From Sarcocystis neurona (taxonomy: Eukaryota > Apicomplexa > Conoidasida > Eucoccidiorida > Sarcocystidae): DNA of 64,000 bases. The stretch is taken from NCBI GenBank assembly GCA_000727475.1, contig KL647294.1:3493452-3557451 (forward strand), written 5' to 3'. Position numbers and translations under genes: made by a program. Under the pieces are notes generated by a model, which was not told the DNA's origin, did no database searches, and worked only from the letters and a program-made list of their open reading frames with translations. Positions within the stretch are counted from its first letter, which is position 1. The number at the start of each line of letters is the position of its first letter. This document shows, one piece after another, positions 1 to 12,885 of this stretch.

Positions 1-3000
1 CAGATAGTTGAAACACCGTGTTGGTAGTTAAAGGAGGCAACACATTATGTCACGTCTTTCGTGTCGTCTTCACGCTCTTTCCTTCTTAGAGCGTGAAGAC
101 GTTAAAGTATCCCCGCCGCCTGGAGAGTCCTGCGCATTCTATTTTTCATTGTGGCAGAGATGACCCGACCACCCTGTTGGGATTTAAAATAAGAAACGCA
201 CTGTGCCACGTGTGATTTGCGGCTACAGTTCAACATGTCACGTTCGCTGTTGTTTTTGTAGGACAAAGTATCTCTGGATCTCTTGACACATATATATACA
301 TATATATAAAATGGATTAGAAAGTTGCACGTGATGCGACATTTTCGCTGTACCGGGTGAGCCCCGGAATACAAGATTGCAACGGCGACGAAATCAAGTGA
401 ACAGGCGTAATTTGACTGGGGCACTGGGCCTTCTTCTGAGCAGACCGACTAATTCGTTGTACCCTTAGCCGGCAACATAGTCAATGATGTCCGCTTATTC
501 TAGCGCACGAATTGAATCGCGGAAACATCATTGTGTGCCTCAGTATTTGCGAACAAATCCCCGGGAAGAAGATCCTTTGTAATTACACCTAGGCGGAAAG
601 CTGGGCCTTATTCTACGCAGGTGTGTGTAAAAAGCCACTCGTGAACTGTTTATGCTTTAATATCACGAAGGTGCCAGATAAGAGCATCCTCGAATACATA
701 AAAGCGTCAGCAGGACAGTCCCATACTATAATTTAATCTGTTTGTGCACGCGTGCATAAGTTGGCAAGGCAAAATTGTTACCCTTTAAAGTGTATCGCGG
801 CTGATGTTGCCCTCGTCGTAGCCTTATCACATGGAGCTGGTATACGACATGTCTACGCTTGACACGTAAGGAAAATATTTTTGCTTGGACTGCACGGGAA
901 GTCTCGAACGGATAAAAGAGGACATCTCTAAGTCAATTGGGTGTTTTTCGAGGTCGGCAGAACAGAGTGGGTTGCCATTCTTTACGCGAGTCTGTGCGCA
1001 GTGCGTGGACGTCGACGCACATGTAAGAATTTGAAGACATTTTTGACATAACAGCGTCTCTCCACGCTTCTCAGACGGTGCATCTGTTCACCAAAATGGG
1101 AGGGACGGGGAGGTCAAGGGGGAGTTAATAGATATTACAGACACACGGACCGAACGGTTTCCGCATCTAGCCTCCTCAGGCGTGTACAGGAGGTAGTTAG
1201 ATAGTTAGTGGTAGTAGGTAGAGTGGTGAAGACGGCCTCGAATACGAGTAGGCAGACACACACTTACTCGGAGCACCTATAGTTGGAAGTCTTGAGCAGG
1301 CGTGGAAAGGCAGAAACCAACCAAGCAGAGAGATTGGTGTCTTTTCTGTGTAGACATACGTATGGATATATGTGCTGTTTTCGTTATGGCAAAGCGGACG
1401 GAAATCCACATAACCGCACAAGGTGACACGTGCGAGACAGAACTGTGACGCTTCGTCGTATCAGTAAGGAAGTTCTTCACGTGTGCTGCCCATTACTGCA
1501 GAGGAACGGTTCTAGGAACGACTTTGCACGTTCGACGCGATTTTTCCGTTCTTTGTCCTTATTCGGAGTTGATTTTGGAGTTGCATCAGGTACAACAGCA
1601 GAATTGCAGATAGCTTGAGAAAAACTTCAGCGAAGTCTCGAAGGACGCGCATTCATACTACGCCGAAATAATGTTACACGAATATTTTTTTGATTTTTGT
1701 ACAGGTGTGTTATTGTAGGCACAATACATTACGGGAGACGTAACCTTCATGTATACGTACCGAAGGCGCGCGTGTGTCACCGTGCTCATCGAAAGCACCT
1801 TGAACCTAAGAGGATGTCATGTACACCAATGTGTATGTACACAACGAAATTCACTAGAGACATGCAGCTACGTGTTGGGCACGGGTGCAAGCATATGAAA
1901 AGCTGTGACGTAACTTCAACTTCGTAATAAAGCGCGGAAGACACACAGAGTGTCCACGTCTCTCCTGTTGAGAAAAAAACCGAGTCTGAGTGGAGTTGAC
2001 GTGCGCAGGAGATTACATGTCCTACTAGATTACGAGGGATATGGAGGAAAATACCCATTTGGACCATGCACACAAGGCAATCGAATGGCGTGAAAGGAGC
2101 GGTCTGGCCTGAATTGGTTGTATAAACTACACGCGTGATCACTGCCAGTACTCCGCTATGTGAAACCTTAACGAAAGAATATTTTCCACTCCTTATCTTG
2201 ATTCCGCAAAGAGCCACTGAGGACGATACGCTACATTCATCCAGAGGCTTGCTCGGTTGAAGCTTAACATGATGAGATAGCGCGGGGATATCAAAAAATT
2301 CAGGTAACAGTTTCAAAGAATTTCGTTGTTCGATTGTAAAAGAGCAGAATTCTCCCCAGTGAGCTGCGACCGCTCGTAGACCTTTACACTTTTTTCTGTC
2401 TATCTGCTGATAGATGCTTCAGTCCTGAATTTCATTGCGTGATACCTACGCGGACTCAGAAATCACGAACGCACTGCAGTAAACTGAAGTTCTAAGCTTG
2501 TGCGTCCGTCGCTGGAATGTCAGGCGGATCTCAGGCGCCGCTGTCATCAATTCGAGCGCGACGCAGTTGTGAATTTTCGAATGTATGGAGAGATATTGTC
2601 AAAATTCGCGAGCCGTGTTCCTGTATACACAGGTATAGGTCTACGTTGTTCCTTGCAGTGCGTATCTGTATTCGTAGATACTATTACACTTGATTTTTTA
2701 GAGGATATCGGGTACACAGAGGCACACTTGAAATCACCTGCAAATATACATATATATATATGCAGAGTGAGGGAGATATTTACCCGTATCACTACGAGCT
2801 ATGATTCAACACAGATATAAGCGCGATCTACCTGCACACACGTAACACGTCCTTACTCAAACATATAGATGTATGGCTATATAAGACACGGAGACTTACG
2901 TAGAAGCAAAACAGATTTACACATACAGGTGTGCACGTATACAAATGTACAGCCCCCCACACGAACCAGTGTACATACACAATGGATAAGGATGTAAAAA

Positions 3001-3600
3001 TAGCAGCAGTACAGGACCATATGCTAACAAATACGCAGGAACACAAGCGATACGTGACCACACGACAGGCAGGTGCGCAGACTAATACACGCTGCCGTAA
3101 CACATACCAATGAATAACGACACGCACATATAAATATGTGCATGAATCATTCACTGTTTTCACGACGCCCCCGACATACACATACACACACATTCACGAG
3201 GAGAAGGATGTGTCAATTTTCCATGCAAAAATGAGAGCGGATCATGGCTGCCGTGTTCTTGACACTTTTCCGGCGATGCGTTGAGCTCTGTTCATGCCTT
3301 CTTGAGTTCTCCGTCACACGAGGAAAATGTTTTGAAACCTAATTTCTCAAGTCCCTCCTTCGCCTGCCGGAGGTCCTGGTAAACACGCACTCGCAGAAAA
3401 GAAAACACGTAGTCACGAGGCAGGGGTAAGACAGAACCGTCCACAATGAACAGAATAGCAATTAGTACTTACACACACGTGTGAAGACACATATGACTCT
3501 TGAGTATAAACACACTTAGCACATCTGCTTATCTGTGGGTGCACATGGTACAGAAGACTTATGTACAAGTGTGTGAGTGGGTGTTCACATGTCCAGTAAC
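1..3600. other. Gene-poor stretch
   Basis: No gene recognised. The longest open frame is a 176-codon minus-strand frame at 2316-1786, with no familiar motif and no repeat explaining it; it might be an orphan exon. The rest is mixed sequence turning into alternating purine-pyrimidine DNA (TATATA, ACACGTA, GTATAC) from about 2620 onward. Confidence 0.5.
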
Positions 3601-3639
3601 GGCCCGTCATAGCGCGTTATGCATAAGTGCACACCTCTT

Positions 3640-4390
3640 CAACGGATGAGAAGGAAAAATCATTAAGCACTTCGCTGGAAAAAAGAAGATGCAACAGTGG
3701 CGTTGGAGAGAAGACGCTTCGCACAGGAGGAACAACAGAGAGAGGAAAAAGGACCCCGAAGGAAAAACACACGGACAGAGACCAGAAGAAAACAGTAGAA
3801 TCAAGGGCTCAACCGCTCGGTGCCCCTACGTATTTGGGTACTTCCGTACTTTTTGACGCGAAGAAGGGAAAACGGAAGGAAACACAGAAGCAAGGAAAGG
3901 GGACTACTGAAAGAAGTGAGAAACAGGAGTACTGAAAGAAGTGTGAGCAATAGGACGTGGTAAAAATCGAGGTGACAGTTGGAGGAAAAGAGCAAACGAG
4001 CGAAGAACATCATATACTAGCCTACGTGAGAAGGAAGTAAATGAGAAAGAAGAAACAAAACGAAAAAGAAGAGTAGAGGAAGAAGAAAGCGAATGGCGAG
4101 GCGGAAGATAAACGACACGGAGAGAACGCAGGAGAGGCAAAAGGAAAAGACGGAAGAAGATCGGTAAACATTAATCTGGTCGATAACATTCTGCACGTAC
4201 ACGGGAATGGGAGGAGGAGGAAAGACAAACACAAGGGAAAAGGAATTTCATAATGCGAAGACGGACACAAACGAAACGAAGACGGTAAAGAGAGCTGGGA
4301 GAAGCTACCTAAAAAACAGCGAATTCGAGAAAGAAGAAAAAAAGATTTCCTCGGTCGAAAAAAACTCAAATTTCTCACGCGCCTTCGCTT
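3640..4390. repeat. Purine-rich tract
   Basis: The plus strand is dominated by A and G (AAGGAAAA, GAAGAAAAAAGA, GAGAAAGAAGAA) for about 750 bases, with few pyrimidine interruptions in the second half. Open frames on either strand read Lys/Glu/Arg-rich or Phe/Ser/Leu-rich and follow from the composition. It may be a transcribed leader or a structural tract; no gene is supported. Confidence 0.55.
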
Positions 4391-5169
4391 AATTTTTCGT
4401 GAAACTGCATTTATCTCTAAGTGTGGCCACCGTGAAGGTTTCGGATAGGCACAGGGGAGGCGCCGATATGTTACTGAGATAAAAGAATATCACGTCTTCC
4501 CCTTGACTCGTCTCTCTCCAAATTGCCGTTTCTCTTTCTCTGTCCTCTTCTTGCATCTTACACACCTACGCCGGTGTCTACAATACACTGACTTACACAT
4601 ACGTATGCGTGGGTGTCTTACACACATATGTTCAGATATACACAGACTGACTGTGATATAAATGCACGACACCCATACATCTCTTGCACGCGCATTTTAT
4701 CCCAGTCTCCCTTTTCTCTCTGTGGACATTCTTTCTCTATTTATATTTACGTCTACGTATACGTATGACCATGCACGCGTTGGCATATACACAGGACAAA
4801 GGATATACACACACAGAGGGACTTACAGCGTGCACGTGTATACAAAGGTCTTCACTCACTGAAGATTTTAACACTCGGAAGTTATGCGTGATAAAATCAC
4901 ACAGGGAACTGTGCGTGCGTATGTCTGGTATCTACAGATATGGAATATGCAACTGTACACAGGGAGATACAGATAGATAGGATACACTTCATCAATAGAG
5001 TGATACATACGTATACAGGTCAGCAGTAGCTCCCCTTGTACACCAACGCGGTGGAGTGACCTTGCTATAACAAGGGAGGAAGTGATCCAGGTGCTGCAGC
5101 TGCTATACCTTTTCAAGAGCTGCAGCAGCTTCGTTTCTTCTCTCTACGCGCACCGTTTGCCACGCGACA

Positions 5170-5960
5170 GCTGCAACGGCGTAGATGCCGAAGACGCCGG
5201 CGAAGAAAATAGGACTCTGCAGGAGAAACACAAAAGAGCAGGAGACTTCTCACGATCCAACGTGGATGGGAAAGGGGAGCTGTGAACGAGAATGATTTTT
5301 GCTTTCTGAAAGGAGCACGTTGTGAGAAAACAGGGAACCAGGAAGTGAAAGACGACGCATGTGAAAAACAAGCTCTTCGAAAGGGAACCAACTTCCGCGA
5401 GGAGGGAAGTGAAAACTCTCGAACAGAGATGACCTTTTCAAATGTAGTTCGGAAAGTGAAGACGCTGGTCAGAGACCATGCAGGAAAAAAGTGTCGGGAT
5501 ATGTCACTCACCAAGAGACGTGTGAAAAGGAAGACAGAAAAAACGTTGTCTCGTGAAAAGAAGAGGTAAAAGCGTGACAAGAACAGCGGTGTAGAATTTT
5601 AGGGAAACGGAAGAAAACCGTTTCTATGTCAGAACCATACGCCAGAGACAGATAAGAGGACCAAAGAACGGCGGAAAATTCTCACAGATTTACAATTGAT
5701 CAAGACCTGGAAAACGCGAAATACCAGGGACAGGAGAGACCCGCAAGGAAATACACGGGAAAGAACGGGCATGGAACAACACACTGGCGAATGTTGTTGG
5801 GGACCGAAGGAAAGCAAAGAATGCGAGAAAATGCATACGACAGGCGATACGCACAATGTCAAAGAAGACGAAAAATACGTGTTACACGTCTACGAATTTG
5901 TAGGAGACAAAGTCGCAACCATCAAAGATGCTTCGAATTTACGGCGGACAAAAAAAAGTC
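5170..5960. repeat. Second purine-rich tract, ending at the triplet block
   Basis: Again A/G-dominated on the plus strand (GAAAGGGAAC, GGAAGACAGAAAAAACG, AAAGAAGACGAAAAA). It gives way abruptly at about 5975 to the TAC/ACT block. Between the two purine tracts, 4495-4560 is pyrimidine-rich and 4560-5080 is alternating TA/CA/GT sequence. No gene supported. Confidence 0.5.
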
Positions 5961-5984
5961 CAGCATACAACAACAACAGCGCCT

Positions 5985-6835
5985 TTGTAGTACTACTACT
6001 ACTACTACTATTACTCCTATTAGTACGAGTTGATTAGGACCGCTACGACAACAAATGCTACGACATTCACTACTACTACGGTACTATTACTGCTAATAGT
6101 CGTACTACGACTATTTTCCCTGGGACTGCCGCTCCTGCTGCTACGACACTATCCTGCCACACCGCTATTATTACTATCACTCCTGTTCCTAGGAGTATAC
6201 TTGTACTGCTACTACAACAACTACTACTCCTTTCACTATCACTCCTGGATGGCTGCACCGAGTCCTACCCGTACTGCAGCTCCCAGGACTAGTACAACAA
6301 CAACAACTACTACTACCATTACTACTACAGTGCTACTACTACCACTATTATCACTACTATTGCAAATATTGCAGCTACTACTATTCTGTTCCTACTACTA
6401 CTATTATCGCCACTATTTCGAGTGTTGCAGGATTCTACAGCTTCTCCTACGAGCACACCACTAGTATTGTACTACTACAGGACTACTACTACTACTGCTC
6501 AGATTACTTCATAACAACAACTACTACTAGCCCTACTACACTGCATCAGCTACCATACCACTACTCGTACTATTAATATACCATCGCTCTTACTATTAGT
6601 ACTACTACTACTATTACTAAACTTCTGCCACTAGCATTGCTACCGCCACTGTTGCTAGTAGAATTATTACTCTTGGTACTGTTCCTAATATCGCTGCTGC
6701 TATTTCCACTGCTAAAACTACTGGTGGCACCATATTACCAGCAATGTGAATCGTTTTTACAAACGCAAATACTGGCAGTCCTTCTAGTAGCAGAAGGACT
6801 ACTACTACTACTATTACTACTACTACTACTTCTGT
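5985..6835. repeat. Degenerate TAC/ACT/CTA triplet block
   Basis: About 850 bases of three-periodic sequence built from TAC, ACT, CTA and their single-base variants, with near-perfect runs at 5990-6010, 6590-6620 and 6800-6832. Every frame is long and open because the units contain no stop in most frames. The predicted proteins (Leu-, Thr- or Tyr-rich) are therefore not evidence of genes. Confidence 0.8.
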
Positions 6836-8733
6836 GTATACGTAGGCCGTACTCCGATTCCAACACCCAAAGAAAATGCGCTGCCTTCTGGTCTACAAGG
6901 AACTTGAGGCAAGTGTAGGTATATCTATCAGTCTGCATCTTTATAAATATACGCACCCATATTTGCTTGTTTACACAGACATCTTCAGACAGGCGGATAT
7001 ATACTTATAAAGATGTGTATTTCTACGTGTATGTTTATATATATATATCTATTTTGATAGATGCACCTACATACGCGTATATACCATATACGAAAATTGG
7101 TGTGTGTACGCGTGTTTTTTTACATCTAGCGACAGACGAACAGGTATACACGCACAGCCATATTTACGAACACAAGCGTACGTGGGTGACTACACGCCTG
7201 CCCGACTACACGTACAAATTAAAAGTCGGAATGTCAGTCCACTCAGGCGAAACGTCTGAATACCGTTTGTACTATCTTTACACATTCAGAGACACCTACA
7301 CGTCCTGGATGAATATACATGCAGACCGATAGCCACACGTATATACATATGTGTGTGTATATTTATATACATACCTACACGCGTGTGCGGACGAAGAGAT
7401 ACGTGCCAACAAGCCCACGCGCGCAGAGATACGTGCCAACAAGCCCACGCGCATCTTTGTCTACAGATAGTTGCGAGAAATATACGCAAACGCCATGAGG
7501 ATACTTGTTTAAATACACACACATATATAAATAGCATGTATCACTGTACGTATGCGTACGAAGTAGACTAGCACGCAAAAGCAGCAGACAAGTATGTGCA
7601 GCGGAATTTATGTCAAAAGACGAGCACGTATTCCCACAAGCAAACGCCTGTTTACGTCACACACCGCTTCATATATTTTAGCATACAGCAGATACATATA
7701 TATATGTCTGCCTCCCTCCGTCTCTACAGAAATACGCAACCGGCTACATATTGAATATACACGCACACGCAGATCTCAGTCTTTATATTTGTGTCCCCTT
7801 TTGCCCTTCGTCCTGTGGACCGAGATGCAGAATAACTAACCAGTACACATATGTGTGTGCTTCTCCCTTCCCCTCTCTTTGTCTACCCGTACATGTATCT
7901 ATTTGCGTAGATGGCCACACGTAATTCGAGTCTTTAAAAGGGGTCCTGTCTCCCTCTCTGCAGACATATCCGTGCGTACGCACATACACACCTGTGTACT
8001 ACTCCTCCTCTATCTCTCTCTCTCTCTATATATATATATACGCGTGCAGGCAGGTTGACAAACATGCGTGTGTGGATGGCTACATGGATGTCCATTAGAT
8101 ATATAAGTAAATAGTCGGATGTTAACTCACACAGGCAAGATCTGTATACTACTTCCACATATCACGAGACACCTACACATAATGGATGCATGCATATGTG
8201 TATATATACATATGTAAATACACATATGCATATACAGGCGCACACACAGTTATATACACTGGAGCCGCACTGCCCTTTACAAGTGTCCCCCTCTCTTTCT
8301 CTCTCGCTTTCTCTGTATGTGCAAATATACGTATATGACTATTAATATGCATCCCTTTGGTACATATAATAATACGTACGTGTATATTCCCCCCTTTACA
8401 CGTTCCTTTCTTCTTCCTTCTGGCCACCTACCTCTCTCTTTCTCGCTTCGCAGAAACCTGCACATCTCATATATGTGCGCAGCCTTTCTTTTATCTCCTC
8501 GGCTGTTTTCTCTCGCCTTTTCTTCTCACTCGTATGGACGTATTAGATGGGTGTGAACATCACAGTCCCCTTTTCCCTCCTCTATCGCCTACACGTGGTA
8601 AGGGAAACAGAAAATATACATACGTATATACACTTATAGAAAAACACACATTTGTGCATATGCATGTATATACACTCGAATACGTATACATAGGTAGATG
8701 CGAGTTGGCAAAAGAGCTAGCGACGGGACCTAC
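6836..8733. other. Alternating purine-pyrimidine intergenic sequence
   Basis: TATATA, GTATAC and ACGTATGTG-type sequence throughout, with pyrimidine-rich patches at 7855-7885, 8010-8030 and 8280-8310. No gene recognised. Confidence 0.5.
7395..7453. repeat. 30-base tandem duplication
   Basis: AGAGATACGTGCCAACAAGC followed by CCACGCGC begins at 7395 and again at 7425. The two copies are essentially identical over 28 bases, so the duplication is recent. Confidence 0.9.
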
Positions 8734-8898
8734 AAAAAGTATCGTATAGTAAAGCGAACGTTTTTTCCCGTTGAGATAACTCTCCGCCGCTCCCACTGGT
8801 ATGCCTGCCGCCGTTCCACGGAGGATCTGCTGCACCGCCGCCGCCCATACGGCCGCAGCCACCAGCAGCGCCGCCAGCGCTTTCTTCCCTCGGGACAT
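8734..8898 (-). CDS. Possible first exon of an unknown minus-strand protein (weak)
   Basis: ATG at 8898-8896 opens 55 codons in a locally GC-rich island. The protein starts MSRGKKALAALLVAAAVW, a positively charged start followed by a hydrophobic segment (residues 7-23), as in a signal anchor. It then reads ILRGTAAGIPVGAAESYLNG. A GTAGGT donor at 8733 would end the exon in phase 0. No downstream exon on the minus strand could be matched to it, so the gene is unproven; chance or a triplet-repeat relic remain possible. Confidence 0.28.
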
Positions 8899-9249
8899 AT
8901 TCTCTCACAAATTTCAGTTACCTCTATAATGTCAGGATGTTCCGCGTATTTACATTCAGGGAGAGACAGAAACACAGAGATGTGCAGATACGTGTAGAGA
9001 AATATATATAAATAAGTATGCGGATATTTGTGTATACGTGCGTACACAGGAACAAGTGTGTGGTACGGTAGGATATACTGTTGCAGCAGCAATCCATACG
9101 CGTATATACGTATAATTGTATAAGGATCAAGTAGTATGCCCTGTCGCAGGCGTAAATATATATGTATCTACGTATGCATAAAAGCAGTAGCAAATAGTGC
9201 AGCGGCTCTATTTGCATTTGGACGCCTGCTTCCGCATATATTCATTTAT

Positions 9250-9900
9250 ATCTAAGAACCGCCGCAGCCGCAGATATCTTGTATTCTCCCCAGACAGGAG
9301 CATTCAGATGTAGCATCAGATGTCTCGTTTGCGTAGCAGCAGCAGTATATGTCTGTAGCGGCCTCTCCTGAGTGGCAGTGGTGGTCTACAGGAGCTCGTG
9401 GGATACTGAAAAGCGACAAAAGAAAGTGAAGGCGGCCGACTGCTTCGGAAATCAGATGCAGAGAGGATGAATACGTGTCGCACTTCGAAGCGAAAAAGTG
9501 GACGGCAAGAGAACCGCCACAGGGCGTAGCACTCTCTCCGCCGATAGGCGCAGCAGCACGCGCAGGATCTGTTGTAGCTGCAGGCTCACCCAAACAGTAG
9601 CAGCAGTTACAGCACCAAGTGCGATAGTGATAGCAACAGTAGCGGTCGTAGCAGCAGCAGCTTGTCTCTGGTGCTTTCCGCAGAAAAACAGCAGAAAGGT
9701 GAAACAGTGTGTTACTCTGTCGCTCTTCGGGGGACGCAATCAGAGCAGTCACGGCCACAGAATCAGCACCCGCAGCAGCAACAAATTCAGCAGGAAAAGT
9801 TGGGGCAACGTCAGTAGCAGCAACAACGGCGGTTGTAGCAACAGTAACAGGGTAGCAGGAGGGGCACCAGCAATAGCAAGAGCACCTCTAGCGAGTGGAA
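9250..9900. repeat. Degenerate CAG/GTAGCAG-type triplet region
   Basis: GCAGCAGCAG, AGCAGTTACAG and GTAGCAGCAGCAG segments alternate with unique sequence. Frames are open on both strands (up to 193 codons plus and 184 minus), which is expected of CAG-type repeats. It could be a decayed homopolymer-coding exon, but neither strand gives a convincing protein. Confidence 0.5.
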
Positions 9901-9943
9901 GCGGTCCGTTCTCGCTTTCGCGAGGGTTGCGGCGACGCTTCTT

Positions 9944-9950
<7 letters not shown>

Positions 9951-9980
<30 letters not shown>

Positions 9981-9994
9981 GTGTGCGTGTGTGC
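9951..9994. repeat. (GT)n microsatellite
   Basis: About 22 GT units, interrupted twice by GCGT near the 3' end. On the opposite strand, inside an open frame, it would encode alternating His-Thr. Confidence 0.95.
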
Positions 9995-9999
9995 TTTTT

Positions 10000-12510
10000 T
10001 ACGGAAAGACGCACACGTTGACGTGAAAGCTGCAGTAGGTAATTCGAAAGTAGTGCATAGAACGTCCCCCAGGCGGTGAAGCTTGTGTTTAAAGAAGACT
10101 AGAAGCATGTCGCAGAATGCTTTTGGCGAAATCGTGAACAGAGATGAGTATGGGTCGTCCTCTTCCGCATAGAAATCCGGACAACAAGGTGAAGTGTGCA
10201 CTACAGAAGAGCCAGAGTCGCGACGACACAAGAATCCACGACGTTGACGCTTGCGGAAATTGCTAATTTTACACCGAAAACGACTACGATGCAACCGTGA
10301 CACAAATCCACTCGTACAGCAGAACTGTGGTGCGAAGGTGCATCTGAAAAAGCTGCGTGCGTTCGCATATGTTATTCACACGTCACGCGTTCTTACTTGA
10401 CTACACAGAAATGCGTTGGCAATTCAGTGCGTCGACGTCGTAATACGTGGGAAAAAAGTTCCATAGGACAGATTTGTCGAATGGAAGGGAACCGCACATG
10501 TTTTCCTTCAGCCGGAAAGAAGTGGAGAAAATGAAAAAGCTACGGATGCAGATTTATACACTATATACAAATGAAGACGGAAGAAGCAAACGAGACGGAA
10601 GAGAGCAGCGCAGGACAAGAAGAGAAAGAGAACAACGCCACGTAGCTGTATGTGCGGTCGCATCTAAGAGGTTGAAGGGCGAGGAAACCGAAAGTGGAGT
10701 TTGCTTGAAAGCTTCCTCTTAATTAATACATTTAGGGTCTATCTCGGCATACCCCTTAACTGTCAAAGCATCTTAGCTGATCGGCTCGGTACACAGGCGT
10801 GCGTACGCGGTACGCGGGCGACCGTCCGGAGACAGCGACTATGGGAAGCGGTACTGTACAGAGATAAATGCCCATTTACGACTGCACATTTATTTGGCTC
10901 TCCCTAACTTGCCAGTGTGGATATATCTCAATGAGATATATATGTGGGTACCAAAATGCATGAGCCAGCATTACGGAGCATCTCCTCAGTCAGTGACACC
11001 GTATCCACGTGCATGCCTACAGCTACCCACCTTTACGTACTTCCCTATGTTTACATCTTGGATACGTCCACCACACGGCGTTGCCCCAAACAGGTACGTA
11101 CCCACCAGCGAAGACAAGTCAGAGGTAGAGTCTCTCTAGTACCCACCGACGTAGACAAGTCAGAGGACGGGTCCCTATAGTCAGAAAAGAGAAGATGCTC
11201 AGATGTGACGCGGAAAGCGCTCCCCCGGGGACCAGTGTGTACTTATTGTCCCGAAATACAGGTGGAGGACGCACTCTTTGCTACTTCAGAAGGCCGATGT
11301 GTGACCCGTTGTCGCAAAAACGACTTGTGACAGAGAAAGAATGTCGCTGATTCTCCTTGATCATTTCCATTTTTCAAAGGCAACACGTGTCTAAGCCGTG
11401 TATAACAGCTGTACAGCCGCCAGCCGCTCGGCGTCTCGACCGCCACACTGATACAAATGTTTGTTCCGGAAAAAGAAGAGACCAACTTCTTGTGGTGGCG
11501 AAAGGTTAAAGATAGTAGAGTTTGCAGTCCTGCAACGACAAATGTATCTTGCTCGTAGGAAAAGAGGAGGAAAGAAGATGCAGGACGGGAGGGAACTGCA
11601 GTTGTGCAAAGCCAAATCTGATGCGTGTCTTATTTCGCAGGTGTTTACGTACACTTCCAATGGGCTGGGCGGTATGGTCACTGTAACGAGATATGTTTCG
11701 ACAATTTATTTATGAGTGTGAAACCTGGCAAAGTTATGTCGCGTACATCTGCGTTGGTATTAGTCCGAGATATAGGTACTATACTATTTATACGATTATC
11801 AGGAATAAAACGGCATTCCGGTAGAAATGTCGCCGCCGTCACTGTCGGCGCCGTAACGAATGCTAGTGACGCATTATTACTGCTATTATTTGTGCGCCTC
11901 TACGTAATCAGATGTATGTCCTGTCAAAGAAGCAGGCCTTGGCGACACTGCAGTCAATAGTAGCAGCAGGAGCCGCAGTCGTAGTGCTTCCGAAACTCAT
12001 ACGTGTTGTTCCTGACACACCTCACAGGTAACACTGTTGAGCCGATGGACACACCGGTTTTTGTATGGATGTCTGTTGCTGCCAGCGTAATCCCACCACC
12101 AACCTGCTCCCAAAAAGCTAAATGAGGGGTGCGACTGATTCTAAAGTCGGACCTACTCTACACACACGTGCGACTCCTTACACGTACGTCTGCGAATAAC
12201 ACCTCAAGTGCAGACACTAATTTTTTATGAAGCAGGCATATACATACATGTACGTGGGTTAACCTGTACAGATGTATGGTTCTACACACACTCGTGCGTA
12301 CGCCCTTGTGGAAGCGTGTATCGTCACGCGTATTCACATGCACGGGGGTGTAGCAGAACTTCGTTCACTCGTATCCCGGAACTCAAACGGCAGACGGCAA
12401 GCGTGGAACTTGCTCCCTGTTTACGTGTTGACTCGTTAACATACGTAGAGGACGCACAGCACGTACTGAGTAGGACTTGTATGCACGTATTAGCACAGTA
12501 GCTGTGTATG
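10000..12510. other. Gene-poor stretch
   Basis: Mostly unique, near-balanced sequence with no recognisable gene. Open frames are all under 115 codons. A Lys/Arg-rich purine patch lies at 10500-10700 and a 41-base duplication at 11098. Confidence 0.45.
11098..11180. repeat. 41-base tandem duplication
   Basis: GTACCCACC...GACAAGTCAGAGG begins at 11098 and again at 11139. The copies differ at several positions, including the AGCGAA / GACGTA segment. Confidence 0.85.
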
Positions 12511-12885
12511 CATGTTTGCGAAAAGGTGAAGGGTCGTGTGTACACATGCGTGCAAGTGTATGGGTGCGTCAACACCTACCTGAATGAATGTGGAGTCTAA
12601 AGCCTGGGGCTGTGGAGACACACCCACAGAGACATGGGCTCTCGCATATACGTAACTAGGACATTAAGCATGTTTGCGAAATGGTGAAGTGTCGTGTGTA
12701 CACACACGTGCAAGTGTCTGGGTGCGTCAACACCTACCTGAATGAATGTGGAGTCTAAAGCCTGGGGCTGTGGAGACACACCCACACAGACGTGGGCTCT
12801 CGCATATACGTAACTAGTACATTAAGTATGTATGCATGTTCGCGAAATGGTGAAGGGGCGTGTGTGCACATGCCTGCAGGTGTGC
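12511..12885. repeat. 158-base tandem repeat, two full copies and a partial third
   Basis: Units start with CATGTTTGCGAAA at 12511, 12669 and 12835. The first two share CAACACCTACCTGAATGAAT, GTGGAGTCTAAAGCCTGGGG and CTCTCGCATATACGTAACTA almost unchanged. The third continues only about 50 bases (CATGTTCGCGAAATGGTGAA). The low divergence points to a young minisatellite or an array edge. Confidence 0.92.

Noticed and set aside
6030..6918. Leu/Thr-rich open frames (144 and 93 codons) that look like membrane proteins
   Set aside because: Produced by translating the degenerate TAC/ACT/CTA triplet block.
9749..10303. 184-codon minus-strand frame with a His-Thr run
   Set aside because: The His-Thr run is the (GT)n microsatellite and the Leu run is antisense CAG-type repeat; the remaining 80 codons show no known motif.
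10729..10736. TTTAGGG, the telomere-type heptamer of coccidia
   Set aside because: A single copy with no array, expected by chance.
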